The notes: generated by a model from the sequence alone, not told the origin. A stretch of 64,000 bases of DNA from Komagataeibacter xylinus (GCF_031081985.1 NZ_JARWSK010000003.1:400839-464838), one strand, 5' to 3'. Numbered from the stretch's first letter, positions 28,954-37,582 are shown. Translations and numbers: made by a program.

Positions 28954-29808
28954 ATGGCCATTCCCGTCCGTCGCACCGGCGTGCTGTGCGCCCTGCTCAT
29001 GCTGGCAGGGTGCGGCTTTTCCCCGATGTACAAGACGACGGGAAGCCATATCGGCCCGGATGGCAGGCCCACCTCCGGCAATGTGCTGGCCGAGCTCAAG
29101 CAGGTCTATGTCGCGCGCATCAACGAGCGTTATGGCCAGTTGCTGCGCCAGGCCCTGCAACAGGACATGGGCGGCGCCGGGCCGGAAAACCCGACCCGTT
29201 ACGTGCTGCGCATCCGCACCTACCTGATGAACGAGGCCGTGGACATCCACGCCGACAACACATCGGGCCGCACCCGCACCACGGCCTTTGCCCACTGGAC
29301 GCTGGAAACCATGGACAGCGACCCGGAGATGCTGGCCGGGGGCGATGCCTCGGTGGTGGATGGCGTGAACAACAATTACGAGCAGTATTTCGCCCAGACC
29401 CTGAACCTTGAAGGCGTGCGCGCCCGCGTGGCCAAGAACCTGGGCGATCAGGTCACGCAGCAGGTGGCAGCATGGTTCCGCACCCATGCCAAGCCCGCCA
29501 TCAGCGGCTCGGTGCGGGGGCAGAACCAGCCGCGCTACACCGATCCCAACAGCATCATCAACCCCAATAACCAGATGCCTGCCCAGCAACCCGGCGCCGA
29601 CGGCATGCCCACCATGGCCACCGGCCGCACCGATGCCCAGCTCAACGCGGAAAACAATGGCGGCCTGATGACCCCCGATGAAAACGGCCCCATGGACAAT
29701 ACGCCCGACACCACGACACAGGCCCCTGCAAGCACCCGTCGGGGCACGTCCGCGCTCGAGAACGATGACATGTCGGGCATCAGCATCGGGGGCAACGAGA
29801 ACCGGTGA
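28954..29808 (+). CDS. lptE: LPS-assembly lipoprotein LptE
   Basis: Partner of LptD in the outer-membrane complex that inserts LPS. The N-terminus has a lipoprotein signal with lipobox LAGCGFSPMY, and the family GFSPMY sequence follows the cysteine. The core domain spans about residues 20-175; the last 100 residues are a Pro/Asn/Thr-rich low-complexity tail not found in short LptE proteins. The assignment rests on the lipobox, the GFSPMY motif and the conserved leuS-lptE-holA order. Confidence 0.85.
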   Translation: MAIPVRRTGVLCALLMLAGCGFSPMYKTTGSHIGPDGRPTSGNVLAELKQVYVARINERYGQLLRQALQQDMGGAGPENPTRYVLRIRTYLMNEAVDIHADNTSGRTRTTAFAHWTLETMDSDPEMLAGGDASVVDGVNNNYEQYFAQTLNLEGVRARVAKNLGDQVTQQVAAWFRTHAKPAISGSVRGQNQPRYTDPNSIINPNNQMPAQQPGADGMPTMATGRTDAQLNAENNGGLMTPDENGPMDNTPDTTTQAPASTRRGTSALENDDMSGISIGGNENR

Positions 29809-30824
29809 AGATCGACGCCCGCTCCGTCAACGCGACCCTGAATGCGCCCGGCGCGCTGCGGGCCATCGTGCTGCATGGAGATGATGCCGGGCTGATCCGC
29901 GAACGGGCCACGATAGCCGCACGGGCCATCTGCCCCGACCTCAACGACCCGTTTCGCGTGGCCATTCTGGGCCGCGAGGATCATGACCGGCTGGAGGAGG
30001 AAAGCACCGCCCTGTCACTGACCGGCGGGCGGCGCGTGATCTGGCTGCGCGAAGTGGGTGACAGCGTGCTGGCCGCCGTACAGCGCTGCCTGGCGCAGGA
30101 GTCGGACACGCTGGTCATCCTTGAGGCGCCTGGCCTGGCCTCACGCTCGAAACTGCGCGCCTTTGCCGAAAAGGACCGCCACTGTGGCGTCATCGGCTGC
30201 TACCCCGAGGAAGGCCGCGCGCTTGAAGGCGCAATCCGGCACATGCTGGCGGGGCATAAGGTGGACATTGACCCCGATGCGCTGGGCTGGATGGTTGAAC
30301 GCGCGGGGCCTGATCGTGCCGCCACCCGCAGCGAGGTGGAAAAACTGGCCCTGTTTGCCGGTACCGGCGGCAGGCTGGGGCTGGAGGATGTGCGCGCCTG
30401 CGTGGGTGATGCGGCGGGCGTGTCGCTGGAGGATGCGGCGTTTGCCGCCATGGCGGGCGAGCGCGAAACCGCCGATGCCGCCGCCGAACGCGCGCTGGTG
30501 ACCGATGGCAGCAGCCCGGTGGCGCTGGCACGCGTGCTGCTGGGCCATATTCACCGCCTGCGCCGGGTGCGACTGGCCATGGATGGCGGGATGGGCCGGG
30601 CGGAGGCCATGCGGCAGTTACGCCCGCCGGTATTCTTCAAGCGCACGGACAGTTTCGGGCAGGCACTCAATGCCTGGTCGGCGGCCGCCCTGCTGCAGGC
30701 GGCACAGGATACGCAGGCGCTGGAACTGGCCTGCAAGCAGACCGGCAGCCCCGATATCGTGCTGGGGCTGCGGCATGTGGCCCGCCTGTGCGGCCTGGCG
30801 CAGAAGGCGCGCAGGCGGCGCTAG
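29805..30824 (+). CDS. holA: DNA polymerase III delta subunit
   Basis: The clamp-loader subunit that opens the beta sliding clamp. The 339-residue protein has the family pattern: an N-terminal AAA+-like domain (LHGDDAGLIRERA, then VIWLREVGD and VILEAPGL), a lid domain (ALGWMVERAGPDRAATRSEV) and the C-terminal helical collar (VALARVLLGHIHRL). The GTG start overlaps the lptE stop by four bases, so it is translationally coupled. Confidence 0.9.
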   Translation: MKIDARSVNATLNAPGALRAIVLHGDDAGLIRERATIAARAICPDLNDPFRVAILGREDHDRLEEESTALSLTGGRRVIWLREVGDSVLAAVQRCLAQESDTLVILEAPGLASRSKLRAFAEKDRHCGVIGCYPEEGRALEGAIRHMLAGHKVDIDPDALGWMVERAGPDRAATRSEVEKLALFAGTGGRLGLEDVRACVGDAAGVSLEDAAFAAMAGERETADAAAERALVTDGSSPVALARVLLGHIHRLRRVRLAMDGGMGRAEAMRQLRPPVFFKRTDSFGQALNAWSAAALLQAAQDTQALELACKQTGSPDIVLGLRHVARLCGLAQKARRRR

Positions 30825-30878
30825 CGGGAAAATTGCCCTTGCCCGCGCGCATGGCCTCGGTTAGAAAGCTGGCAGTAT

Positions 30879-31178
30879 GTCCGCGTAGCTCAGCCGGATA
30901 GAGCACAGGATTCCTGGTTTTCAAATTGGGCGCCATGACGGGAAACCCCATGGCGGATCTGCTCAAATTCGGGGAACGCTCTGGCGAAAGCCGTGCCAAT
31001 CCCGAGCCAAGGCCGGTTTATATCGGCAAGGTGTAGAGACTGGATGGGCAGCACCTGTAGACCGCATGCGGTCCATGGTGAAGGGACAGTCCAGACCACG
31101 AACGCCATGCTCATGGCGGCGGTGAAAGCCGAAGTGGTATGAATCCTGGGGCCGTGGGTTCGAATCCCGCCGCGGACA
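30879..31178 (+). tRNA. tRNA-Arg(CCU), interrupted by a group I intron
   Basis: The exons are 30879-30915 and 31142-31178, 37 bases each. Joined, they give a complete 74-base cloverleaf: acceptor GTCCGCG with CGCGGAC, D-arm GCTC/GAGC, anticodon stem CAGGA/TCCTG with loop TTCCTAA (anticodon CCU), variable loop of five, and T-arm GTGGG/CCCGC around TTCGAAT, ending in discriminator A. CCA is not encoded. The intron splits the loop directly after the third anticodon base. The gene lies 54 bases after holA. Confidence 0.95.
30916..31141 (+). ncRNA. Group I self-splicing intron in tRNA-Arg(CCU)
   Basis: 226 bases, no ORF. P1 pairs the exon CCU plus GGUUU (30913-30920) with AAAUUGGG (30923-30930), placing the required U-G wobble at the 5' splice site. 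P2 is CGCCATG (30931-30937) with CATGGCG (30949-30955). The core block GGTGTAGAGACTGG starts near 31031; P7 pairs GACTG (31038-31042) with CAGTC (31087-31091); P8 is the hairpin GACCGCATGCGGTC (31060-31073); P9 pairs CGCCATG and CATGGCG at 31103-31118. The last base is G (omega-G, 31141). The core resembles the known Azoarcus and Agrobacterium tRNA introns, recalled from memory. Confidence 0.93.
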
Positions 31179-31180
31179 TA

Positions 31181-31214
31181 CCCTTTCTTTCAGGCATGAC
31201 CTGAAAGAACAGGG
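31181..31214 (+). terminator. Terminator-like hairpin after tRNA-Arg
   Basis: A 14-bp stem with one bulged base: CCCTTTCTTTCAGG pairs with CCTGAAAGAACAGGG around a CATGA loop, two bases after the tRNA end. It is followed by AAAAGCTTTTTC, so the T-run is displaced. It probably ends the tRNA transcript and may protect the 3' end. Confidence 0.6.
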
Positions 31215-31329
31215 AAAAGCTTTTTCAGCCGCCTTTCCCCAAACGCCGCCCCCGCAATTTCCACCCTTTCAGACACCGGGCCGCGACAGTGCCGGGCTGA
31301 TCCGCCTGACGGCACAAGCCCGGATGATA

Positions 31330-31824
31330 TTATCCGCCTGATGCACTACCTGCATCGGGGCACTGATCGATAACGCTCTGGAAAGTCGATGCAGGCATAT
31401 GCCCCGTGACCGCGCCATGGTAGCCAACAATCTTGAAATCGAACCCGGTTTTGGCGAACTGGAAGAATTCATCCTTTGACAGTTTGATGGCGCCGCGTTC
31501 ATCGATCAGGCAGCCACCCGCACCCATACAGGCATGAGCGTCCGATCCCAGGTCGTTATAGGTGTATTGATGGCCGTCGCTCCACACGGTTTCAGGCGAC
31601 AGGCGGTTATATGAGTTATATTCAATTCCCACCGCGTAGCCCTTGTCGCGCACATATGTGGCGATGGTATTTAATGTCTGGAGCAGTCCGGGATGATCGG
31701 TATGCTTGCCCGAAACACAGGCTGTGGTGCCAGTGTATTTGTCATGTACTATCTGCGGGTGGCTCTGACATCCGCCAAGAGCCAGCATGACCATACCAGA
31801 CCCTAATATTGCAAGATTCTTCAT
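31330..31824 (-). CDS. Small lipoprotein, function unknown
   Basis: A 164-residue predicted lipoprotein: MKNLAILGSGMVMLALGGC has a lipobox (LGGC). The mature part contains four more cysteines (for example DAHACMGAGGC) and a VSGKHTDHPGL segment; no known domain is recognised. The frame opens at 31899 but the ATG at 31824 begins the signal. Its base composition is clearly less GC-rich than that of neighbouring genes and it abuts very AT-rich DNA, which suggests acquisition by transfer. Confidence 0.7.
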   Translation of the reverse strand: MKNLAILGSGMVMLALGGCQSHPQIVHDKYTGTTACVSGKHTDHPGLLQTLNTIATYVRDKGYAVGIEYNSYNRLSPETVWSDGHQYTYNDLGSDAHACMGAGGCLIDERGAIKLSKDEFFQFAKTGFDFKIVGYHGAVTGHMPASTFQSVIDQCPDAGSASGG

Positions 31825-32842
31825 GGTACAAAAAATTCCTAAACCAATAATATTGAGGCCATAGCTATGGCAGTATTGAAATATGTCAACATGCGCCAAT
31901 TCCGCATTTACGAATAACGCCCTTAATTTTTAATACTTACAATATATTTTAAAAATACAGAATTATACATGAAATTTAAATTATTTTATTTAATATTAAG
32001 ATGAAAATTATATAAAAACCTATCAATGCTATCAAGGTTTAAAATGAAGATAGATTTCTATCAAAACATTAAAAAACGTGAAAAACCACCACTTTCTGCC
32101 AAAAAAGAATGCAGCAGAAAGTTTTATTATTTTTTATTGATGATTTATTTCAAACTTTATTTAAGCCTTACCCCGGCGCTGAAACGACACCTGCATGAAC
32201 TGAAAAAAGCCTCTTTCCCCTCCATTCTGCCCGCCCCTTCATGCCAGGCGCGGAACATGAATGGGCTGCACGGCAGGACATCGTCATGCTGCATGTTGCA
32301 ATCCAGCACCGCTCCAACCGGCACAGATGGCGAGATCATCCTTTTGTTCAGGAAGGCCCCATTGCCTGACGCGTTTTGAAAACAGCTTCACCGAAAACTT
32401 TCTTGTGTTTTTGCTGCCACCCTTACGGGCAACAGGCTGATTTCTGTGTCTTTTGGTCGCCTGCCCCTTCCCTTTAGATTCCTGACGCGCGTGCGTGAAG
32501 TATGGGAACAGCATAAAAGTTCCCTTCACAATATTTATTTATTCACAACTATAGCGTGTAAACTATAAACCGTACAGTTTACGGTGGGTAACTGTGTTAT
32601 TTTTGCCAGATCACGTATCTATTACATATATTTATCTTTTTACGATTGTTGTCTTTCATAAGGTAAATGTATGGTTAACGTATGGCCAGATCGTGATCCG
32701 GCCTTCGTTCTGAACACGTAAACCCTTGTTCCCGTGCAAAGAGCACATCGGCATTTGTCGTGAATGCCCAATACAGATTCACGTCTCCACACTTTTACTG
32801 ATCATTGTTCGCACTTCGAACCTACAGGCTGGTGGATTACTG
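31825..32842. other. AT-rich gene-poor region
   Basis: About 1 kb with no convincing gene. 31910-32160 is extremely AT-rich. A fragment of the palindromic repeat family (TTTTGAAAACAGCTTCACCGAAAACTTTC) lies at 32373-32402. An inverted repeat GTAAACT...AGTTTAC occurs near 32556-32581 around the imperfect palindrome AACCGTACAGTT, a possible operator for the FAD gene. The 117-codon frame at 32026-32379 crosses the AT-rich/GC-rich border and the repeat fragment and is not called. Confidence 0.5.
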
Positions 32843-34078
32843 ATGAATACCGACATCGCCATTATAGGGGCTGGTCCCTATGGTCTTTCCCTTGCGGCGC
32901 ATCTGCGCGAGAGGGGGGTGAATTTCCGTATTTTCGGGCGGCCCATGGCGTTCTGGCGCGACCATGTGCCCGCTGCCCTGCGGCTCAAGGCGGAAGGCTT
33001 CGCGCTTGACCTGTTCGACCCCGCGCGGCAGTCCACGCTGGCGCAGTTCTGCCGTGCGCGGGGCTACCCTTACGCGCCAACGGGCGTGCCCATTCCCGCC
33101 GAAGTCTTTCGGGAATATGGCGAGACATTCCAGAAAACCCACGTGCCCCAGCTCCGGCCCTTTCTGGTCACGCACCTTGCGCGCGCGGGCGAGGGCTTCG
33201 CGCTGCGGCTGGAAAATGGCGAGAGCGTCACGGCGCGCAACGTGGTGCTGGCGGTGGGCATCGAGCATTTTGCCTACCTGCCCCCCGTGGTGCGCGACCT
33301 GCCGCGCGCGCGGATCAGCCATACATTCGACGAGACGGCGTTCACCCGCTTTGCGGGCAAGCGCGTGGCTGTGATCGGGGCAGGGTCATCGGCGGTGGAT
33401 ACGGCGTGCTTTTTGCATGATGCAGGGGCGGAAACCTTCATCTGCACCCGGCGGCCCAAGATCTGGATCAATAACCCGCCGCAGAAGCTCAGCCCGCTCA
33501 GGCGGCTGGTCACGCGCATCAAGAAACCCCTCTCCGGCCTTGGCACGGGCTGGCGCTCGCGCATGGCGTGCGACCTGCCTGACGTGTTTCACATGCTGCC
33601 CGTGCGCCTGCGGCTGCGCATCACGCGCGGGCATCTCGGGCCTGCGGCGACCTGGGTGACCGGGCAGGTCGTGCGCGAGAAGGTGCCGATCTGGCTCAAT
33701 GTGGAACTCACCGCCGCCGCCATGCACGAGGGCGCCATTCACCTGACCTTCCGCGATAAACAGACCGGGCTGACCCGCACAACGGAAGTGGACCACGTCT
33801 TTCTGGGCACCGGCGTGCAGGTTGCCGTTGACAGGCTGCCTTTTGTTGATCCGTCACTGGCGCGCGCCGTGCGCACGGAGGAAAGCATGCCCGCACTGTC
33901 GCACCACTTCGAATCCAGCGTGCCGGGGCTGTATTTCATCGGCCCGATGGCGGCTGGCAGCTTTGGCCCGCTGCTGCGCTTTGCGTGGGGCGCGCGCTTT
34001 GCCGCCCGCAGGCTGACGGCGCGGTTCAGGCGGCAACGCGCCTTTGCCCCCATCACGCAGCCAGCTTTCGCGCCGTAA
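32843..34078 (+). CDS. FAD-dependent NAD(P)-binding oxidoreductase
   Basis: A 411-residue flavoprotein with two dinucleotide-binding folds: IIGAGPYGLSLAAHL at the N-terminus (FAD) and VAVIGAGSSAVDTACFL near residue 175 (NAD(P)H). The C-terminal block SSVPGLYFIGPMAAGSFGP is the second FAD contact. This matches flavin monooxygenase or lysine-N-hydroxylase-type enzymes, but I did not see the FMO fingerprint (FxGxxxHxxxY), so the class is uncertain. The ATG at 32843 has GGTGG upstream. The ATP-grasp gene follows 53 bases later; together they look like a small-molecule tailoring cassette. Substrate unknown. Confidence 0.82.
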   Translation: MNTDIAIIGAGPYGLSLAAHLRERGVNFRIFGRPMAFWRDHVPAALRLKAEGFALDLFDPARQSTLAQFCRARGYPYAPTGVPIPAEVFREYGETFQKTHVPQLRPFLVTHLARAGEGFALRLENGESVTARNVVLAVGIEHFAYLPPVVRDLPRARISHTFDETAFTRFAGKRVAVIGAGSSAVDTACFLHDAGAETFICTRRPKIWINNPPQKLSPLRRLVTRIKKPLSGLGTGWRSRMACDLPDVFHMLPVRLRLRITRGHLGPAATWVTGQVVREKVPIWLNVELTAAAMHEGAIHLTFRDKQTGLTRTTEVDHVFLGTGVQVAVDRLPFVDPSLARAVRTEESMPALSHHFESSVPGLYFIGPMAAGSFGPLLRFAWGARFAARRLTARFRRQRAFAPITQPAFAP

Positions 34079-34131
34079 TACTTCCCCTGCCGGTCATGGC
34101 CACCATGACCTGAACTGGAAAGTCCCGACCC

Positions 34132-35460
34132 ATGAAAAACGATTTTACAGTTCTGATCGTCTCCTCCGTCTGGTGGTCCGCCATTACGCGCGCGGCGCTG
34201 GAATTCATCGAAAGCGGGGTAAGCGTGCATGCCATCTGCCCGCAGGGGCATTCGCTGCATTGCCTCGATGGCATCAAAAGCTTCAGCCGCTACCCCTATT
34301 TTGCCGCCCCCGGCGTTCTGGCCGAGGCCGTGGCCCACATCAGGCCCGACCTGATCGTGCCAGCCGATGACCGGGTGGTGCTGGCCCTGCACCAGGCTTA
34401 TGCCGAGGCCGATCCCGCCACCGAGGCAGGCCGCCTGTGCCGTGCCACCATTGTGCGTTCGCTCGGGCAGCCTGAATTCTTCAGCTATGCCGAAACCCGG
34501 CTCAAGCTGATCGAGGCATTCCGGGCCAGGGGCGTGCCCACTCCTGCCGCAGCCGCCCTCGACACGGCGCAGGACCTGCGGGCATGGTGCGCGCGCACGC
34601 CCGGCCCGTGGGTGCTCAAGCGCGACCGGAGCTGGGGCGGGTCGGGCGTGGTCATTGCCGATACCCCGCCCGAGGCGATGGCCGCCTTCCGCCGCCTGTC
34701 GCAGCCCGCGCGCATGGCCTGCGCGCTGCGCGTGCTGCTGGCCGATCGCGACATCTATTCCTTCATGGAGGCATCAAGCCGCCGCCCCATGCCGGTCATG
34801 GCGCAGGCGCATGTGACCGGCATGCCCGCCAATATCATGGTGGCATGCTGGCGCGGCGAGGTGATTGCAACACTGGGGGCCAACGTGGTGGCCTATCAGG
34901 GGCGCACGGGGGCGGCCACGGTCATCGAGATCACCGAGGCGGCGGATATGGAGCACGCGGCACGGGTGGCATGCGGCAGCCTGCAGCTATCGGGTTTTTT
35001 TGGGCTGGATTTTGTGCGTTGCGCCAAAACCGGCACCTATCACTTCATAGAAATGAACCCGCGCCTGACCCAGATCGGCCATCTGTGCCATAATGGCACA
35101 ACGCTGATCCGCAGCCTGCTGCGCCATGTGCGCGGCACGCAGGCGGCCAGCACCTCACCCGACATGCTCGACCTTGGCGCACGCGCACTCGTGGCCCTGT
35201 TCCCGCAGGTCTTGCGCGCGGAAGCCGACAGCGTGCGCAATGCCTCCGCATGGATCGACATTCCATGGCGGCACCCGGCTTTGGTGGAAGAACTGCTGCG
35301 CCGCCCCTGGCCGCGCCGTGGCTCAGTGGCCCGGCTGGAGGAGCGCCTGCGGCCCAACATGCCCTACGGCAAATCGGTGGACCGCAGCGAGGCCATGGGC
35401 AAGCTCTCCACCCTGCTGCAGGCGGGCATGATGACCGACATGCCGCTGGCACTCCCGTAA
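34132..35460 (+). CDS. ATP-grasp domain protein
   Basis: A 442-residue probable carboxylate-amine or carboxylate-thiol ligase. The ATP-grasp signatures are WVLKRDRSWGGSGVVIA (lysine and glycine-rich loop) and FIEMNPRLTQIGH (E-x-NPR, magnesium ligands). The N-terminal pre-ATP domain begins VLIVSSVWWSAITRAALEF. The last 100 residues, including MPYGKSVDRSEAMGKL, are not assigned to a family. It is the second gene after the FAD oxidoreductase; likely one operon. It probably activates an acid as acyl phosphate, but the substrates are unknown. Confidence 0.82.
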   Translation: MKNDFTVLIVSSVWWSAITRAALEFIESGVSVHAICPQGHSLHCLDGIKSFSRYPYFAAPGVLAEAVAHIRPDLIVPADDRVVLALHQAYAEADPATEAGRLCRATIVRSLGQPEFFSYAETRLKLIEAFRARGVPTPAAAALDTAQDLRAWCARTPGPWVLKRDRSWGGSGVVIADTPPEAMAAFRRLSQPARMACALRVLLADRDIYSFMEASSRRPMPVMAQAHVTGMPANIMVACWRGEVIATLGANVVAYQGRTGAATVIEITEAADMEHAARVACGSLQLSGFFGLDFVRCAKTGTYHFIEMNPRLTQIGHLCHNGTTLIRSLLRHVRGTQAASTSPDMLDLGARALVALFPQVLRAEADSVRNASAWIDIPWRHPALVEELLRRPWPRRGSVARLEERLRPNMPYGKSVDRSEAMGKLSTLLQAGMMTDMPLALP

Positions 35461-35501
35461 CCCCGCCCCGTTGATATTTGAACGCAGGCCACATGAATGC
35501 A

Positions 35502-35534
35502 AACGGGCCGCATGGCAATGCCATGCGGCCCGTT
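35502..35534. terminator. Perfect 15-bp hairpin after the ATP-grasp gene
   Basis: AACGGGCCGCATGGC pairs perfectly with GCCATGCGGCCCGTT around a 3-base AAT loop, 41 bases after the ATP-grasp stop. No T-run follows on either strand, so it may be a Rho-assisted terminator, an mRNA 3' stabiliser or a protein site. Confidence 0.55.
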
Positions 35535-35670
35535 GCGTCATCATGAGGGCGTAATGCCCCTTCAATGCGGCTTGCCGTGGTCACCTGAAGGCGGTGTAAA
35601 ACACCCACCCACGGTACATCTGAAAATTACGAACGCGTCTGTTGTATCGCTGTTTTCAAAACTTCAGGAA

Positions 35671-35696
35671 ACGCCGCCCGCATGAAGCATGGCGGC
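35671..35696 (-). terminator. Terminator hairpin for the porin gene
   Basis: On the minus strand CGCCGCC and GGCGGCG form a stem around a 12-base loop, about 14 bases after the porin stop, followed by TTTCC. Just beyond it (35650-35670) is a remnant resembling part of the palindromic repeat family. Confidence 0.5.
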
Positions 35697-35709
35697 GCCC
35701 CGAAGGCTG

Positions 35710-37419
35710 TTAGAATGCGGCCTGGATACGACCGGCAACGGAATTGCCGTCACGGCCATACAGGTTATACAGGGCGCTGTTGCGGCTGACGATGATGTGG
35801 TTGAAGTCAAGCATGAAGCGGAAATGCCGGTTGGGATACCAGTTCACGCCTGCCGACCAGACCGTCTGCTGTCCGCCACGGATACCGCTGGGGGTGCCCA
35901 GAGCGCTGTCCAGATCCGCCACGCTGTAACGGGCGGACAGTTCCAGCGCACCCCAGTAGCCGTGAGCCGGGTCAAACGCGTGGTCCACGCCCGGAGCGGC
36001 GAATGCACCTTCCTTGATGTTGTAGCTACGGGCCTTGCCAAACAGGGTGTAGTTGGCCGCGCCATAGTAACCCTGGAAGTTGACGGTGCCACGGTTGGCA
36101 GCGCTCGTGCCGTAGTTATCACCACGGGTCACGCCGATATGGTAGTATTCACCTTTCAGCACCAGGCGCTTCCAGCGGAAGCCGAGTTCGGGACCAGCCG
36201 ACCAGATGCTGCCCACGTTGCCCACCGTCGTGCTGAGGAATTTGGTGGTGGTCAGGTTGACTTCAGGCCCTTCGGAGAAGCTGTAGCTGCGCGAACCGCC
36301 ATTCTCCGCAACCTTGAATGCGGTAATGCCAGACAGGCCAACATGCACGTCGATATCCTTCGACATGTAAGGACGGCCCGCCACGCGGAAGGTCGCACCG
36401 CTCTGGCTGTCGGCAATACCGGTGTAGCTGTTGACGCCGGTTACCTTTTCAGGTGAGCCGCCACGGCTGCCATAGCTCTGGCCGGTCACGTAACCCGCAA
36501 TCCACCAGCGCTTGGCATAATGCAGCGCACCGAAGCTCATGCGCGCATCGCCTGCGGCAATGTTACGCACGATATCGGTAATGGCGGGGCGTTCCATCAT
36601 CTCGAATTCGTTCGAGCTTTCGGAGTCTTCTTCCGTCACGCGCGGCTGGAAGTAACCGGCGGTAATGACGGTGTTGTGGAAGCCGGCATAGTTCAGGTTG
36701 GCTTCATACAGCGTTGTCGAACCATCGCCCGTGCCGTTACCGAAATCAGGCGTGATGTTGGCGATCCAGTTCTTGTAGCGGAACGAGATGGGAATACGCA
36801 GGCGGCGGGCGTTTTCGGCCAGGCTGGAGAAATCGCCACGCGCCTCGCCCCGGCGCGGGGACATGCCCATGAAGCCACCGATATCTTCATGGAAAGCAAG
36901 GCCGATGGACATGGCATACATGCCATCATCAGATGAAATGGTCGGGCGCCCACCGGGGAAGCCCACCATCATGCCACCAAGATGCAGCGCCTCCTCCTTT
37001 TCCGTCGCGGCACGGAAGGAAGACCAGGAGGAAGACACGCCACGGTCGGATGGCGGGGTGCCGAGATCGGCCTTCTGCATCACGCTGCCAAAATTGCTGC
37101 CCGTGCCGGTGTCGCCACCAATATGGATGTCACGCGCGTAGCTTTCGGGCAGGGGCTGGCCATTGGCGGCGGCTACACGGCGGGCCTGCGCTGCATTGGC
37201 GGCGGTGGTGTTGGGGGCGTGCGTTTCGGCACGGGCAAGGCGCTGGCGCAGGACGCTGATCTGGCCTGACATTTCACGCCGCATTTCCTGCATCTCGCGC
37301 TGCAGGGCCTGAATCTGGGCAGCATCGGATGCCGATGCCGCATGAGCTGACTGAAGGGAGCACGCCCCCCACAGGGCGGAGGAACCAAGCAACAGTGAAG
37401 CAGCTGAGCGGCGAATCAT
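35710..37419 (-). CDS. Phosphate-selective porin (OprO/OprP family)
   Basis: A 569-residue outer-membrane porin. A Sec signal (MIRRSAASLLLGSSALWG, cleavage near SAHA) is followed by a coiled-coil segment (QIQALQREMQEMRREMSGQI) as in OprP-like trimers, then a beta-barrel ending in the aromatic C-terminal strand signature (GRIQAAF). The phosphate assignment rests on the fold family, the neighbouring pstS gene, and the Pho-box repeats upstream. The ATG at 37419 is preferred over 37428 and the frame opening at 37524, which overlaps the regulatory repeats. Confidence 0.85.
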   Translation of the reverse strand: MIRRSAASLLLGSSALWGACSLQSAHAASASDAAQIQALQREMQEMRREMSGQISVLRQRLARAETHAPNTTAANAAQARRVAAANGQPLPESYARDIHIGGDTGTGSNFGSVMQKADLGTPPSDRGVSSSWSSFRAATEKEEALHLGGMMVGFPGGRPTISSDDGMYAMSIGLAFHEDIGGFMGMSPRRGEARGDFSSLAENARRLRIPISFRYKNWIANITPDFGNGTGDGSTTLYEANLNYAGFHNTVITAGYFQPRVTEEDSESSNEFEMMERPAITDIVRNIAAGDARMSFGALHYAKRWWIAGYVTGQSYGSRGGSPEKVTGVNSYTGIADSQSGATFRVAGRPYMSKDIDVHVGLSGITAFKVAENGGSRSYSFSEGPEVNLTTTKFLSTTVGNVGSIWSAGPELGFRWKRLVLKGEYYHIGVTRGDNYGTSAANRGTVNFQGYYGAANYTLFGKARSYNIKEGAFAAPGVDHAFDPAHGYWGALELSARYSVADLDSALGTPSGIRGGQQTVWSAGVNWYPNRHFRFMLDFNHIIVSRNSALYNLYGRDGNSVAGRIQAAF

Positions 37420-37486
37420 ATTAACCATTCCGTAATGAAGAATGGGTCCATTTAAGGGCGTGACACAGTTTTGTGTGTTATGTTTC

Positions 37487-37516
37487 CAATACAGTTTCAT
37501 GAAGGTTTTATGACAA
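37487..37516 (-). promoter_or_regulatory. Pho-box-like repeats upstream of the porin gene
   Basis: Read on the minus strand, three units in 11-base steps: TTGTCATAAAAC (37505-37516), CTTCATGAAAC (37494-37504) and TGTATTG (37487-37493). The PhoB consensus is CTGTCAT units spaced 11 bases. The site ends 68 bases before the ATG, suited to PhoB acting at a -35-less promoter. Confidence 0.75.
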
Positions 37517-37527
37517 TTGACCATACA

Positions 37528-37554
37528 GAAAAACCGCCCGGATACCGGGCGGTT
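37528..37554 (-). terminator. Rho-independent terminator of pstS
   Basis: On the minus strand AACCGCCCGG pairs with CCGGGCGGTT around a 3-base loop and is followed by TTTTTCTG. It lies 29 bases after the pstS stop, just upstream of the porin's own Pho-box site, so the two genes are separate transcription units. Confidence 0.9.
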
Positions 37555-37582
37555 CTGTTATGTCGTTACTATATCGGGAGCG

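Noticed and set aside
30890..31114. A minus-strand frame inside the tRNA-Arg region, as a possible intron-encoded protein
   Set aside because: It is antisense to the catalytic RNA core, short, and lacks homing-endonuclease motifs.
31142..31178. The 3' half of tRNA-Arg as an att site duplicated by an integrated element
   Set aside because: No second copy of this 3' end and no integrase were seen in the window; the sequence is simply the second exon.
32026..32379. A 117-codon plus-strand frame in the AT-rich region
   Set aside because: It has no domain, its two halves differ greatly in composition, and it approaches a repeat fragment; no support as a gene.
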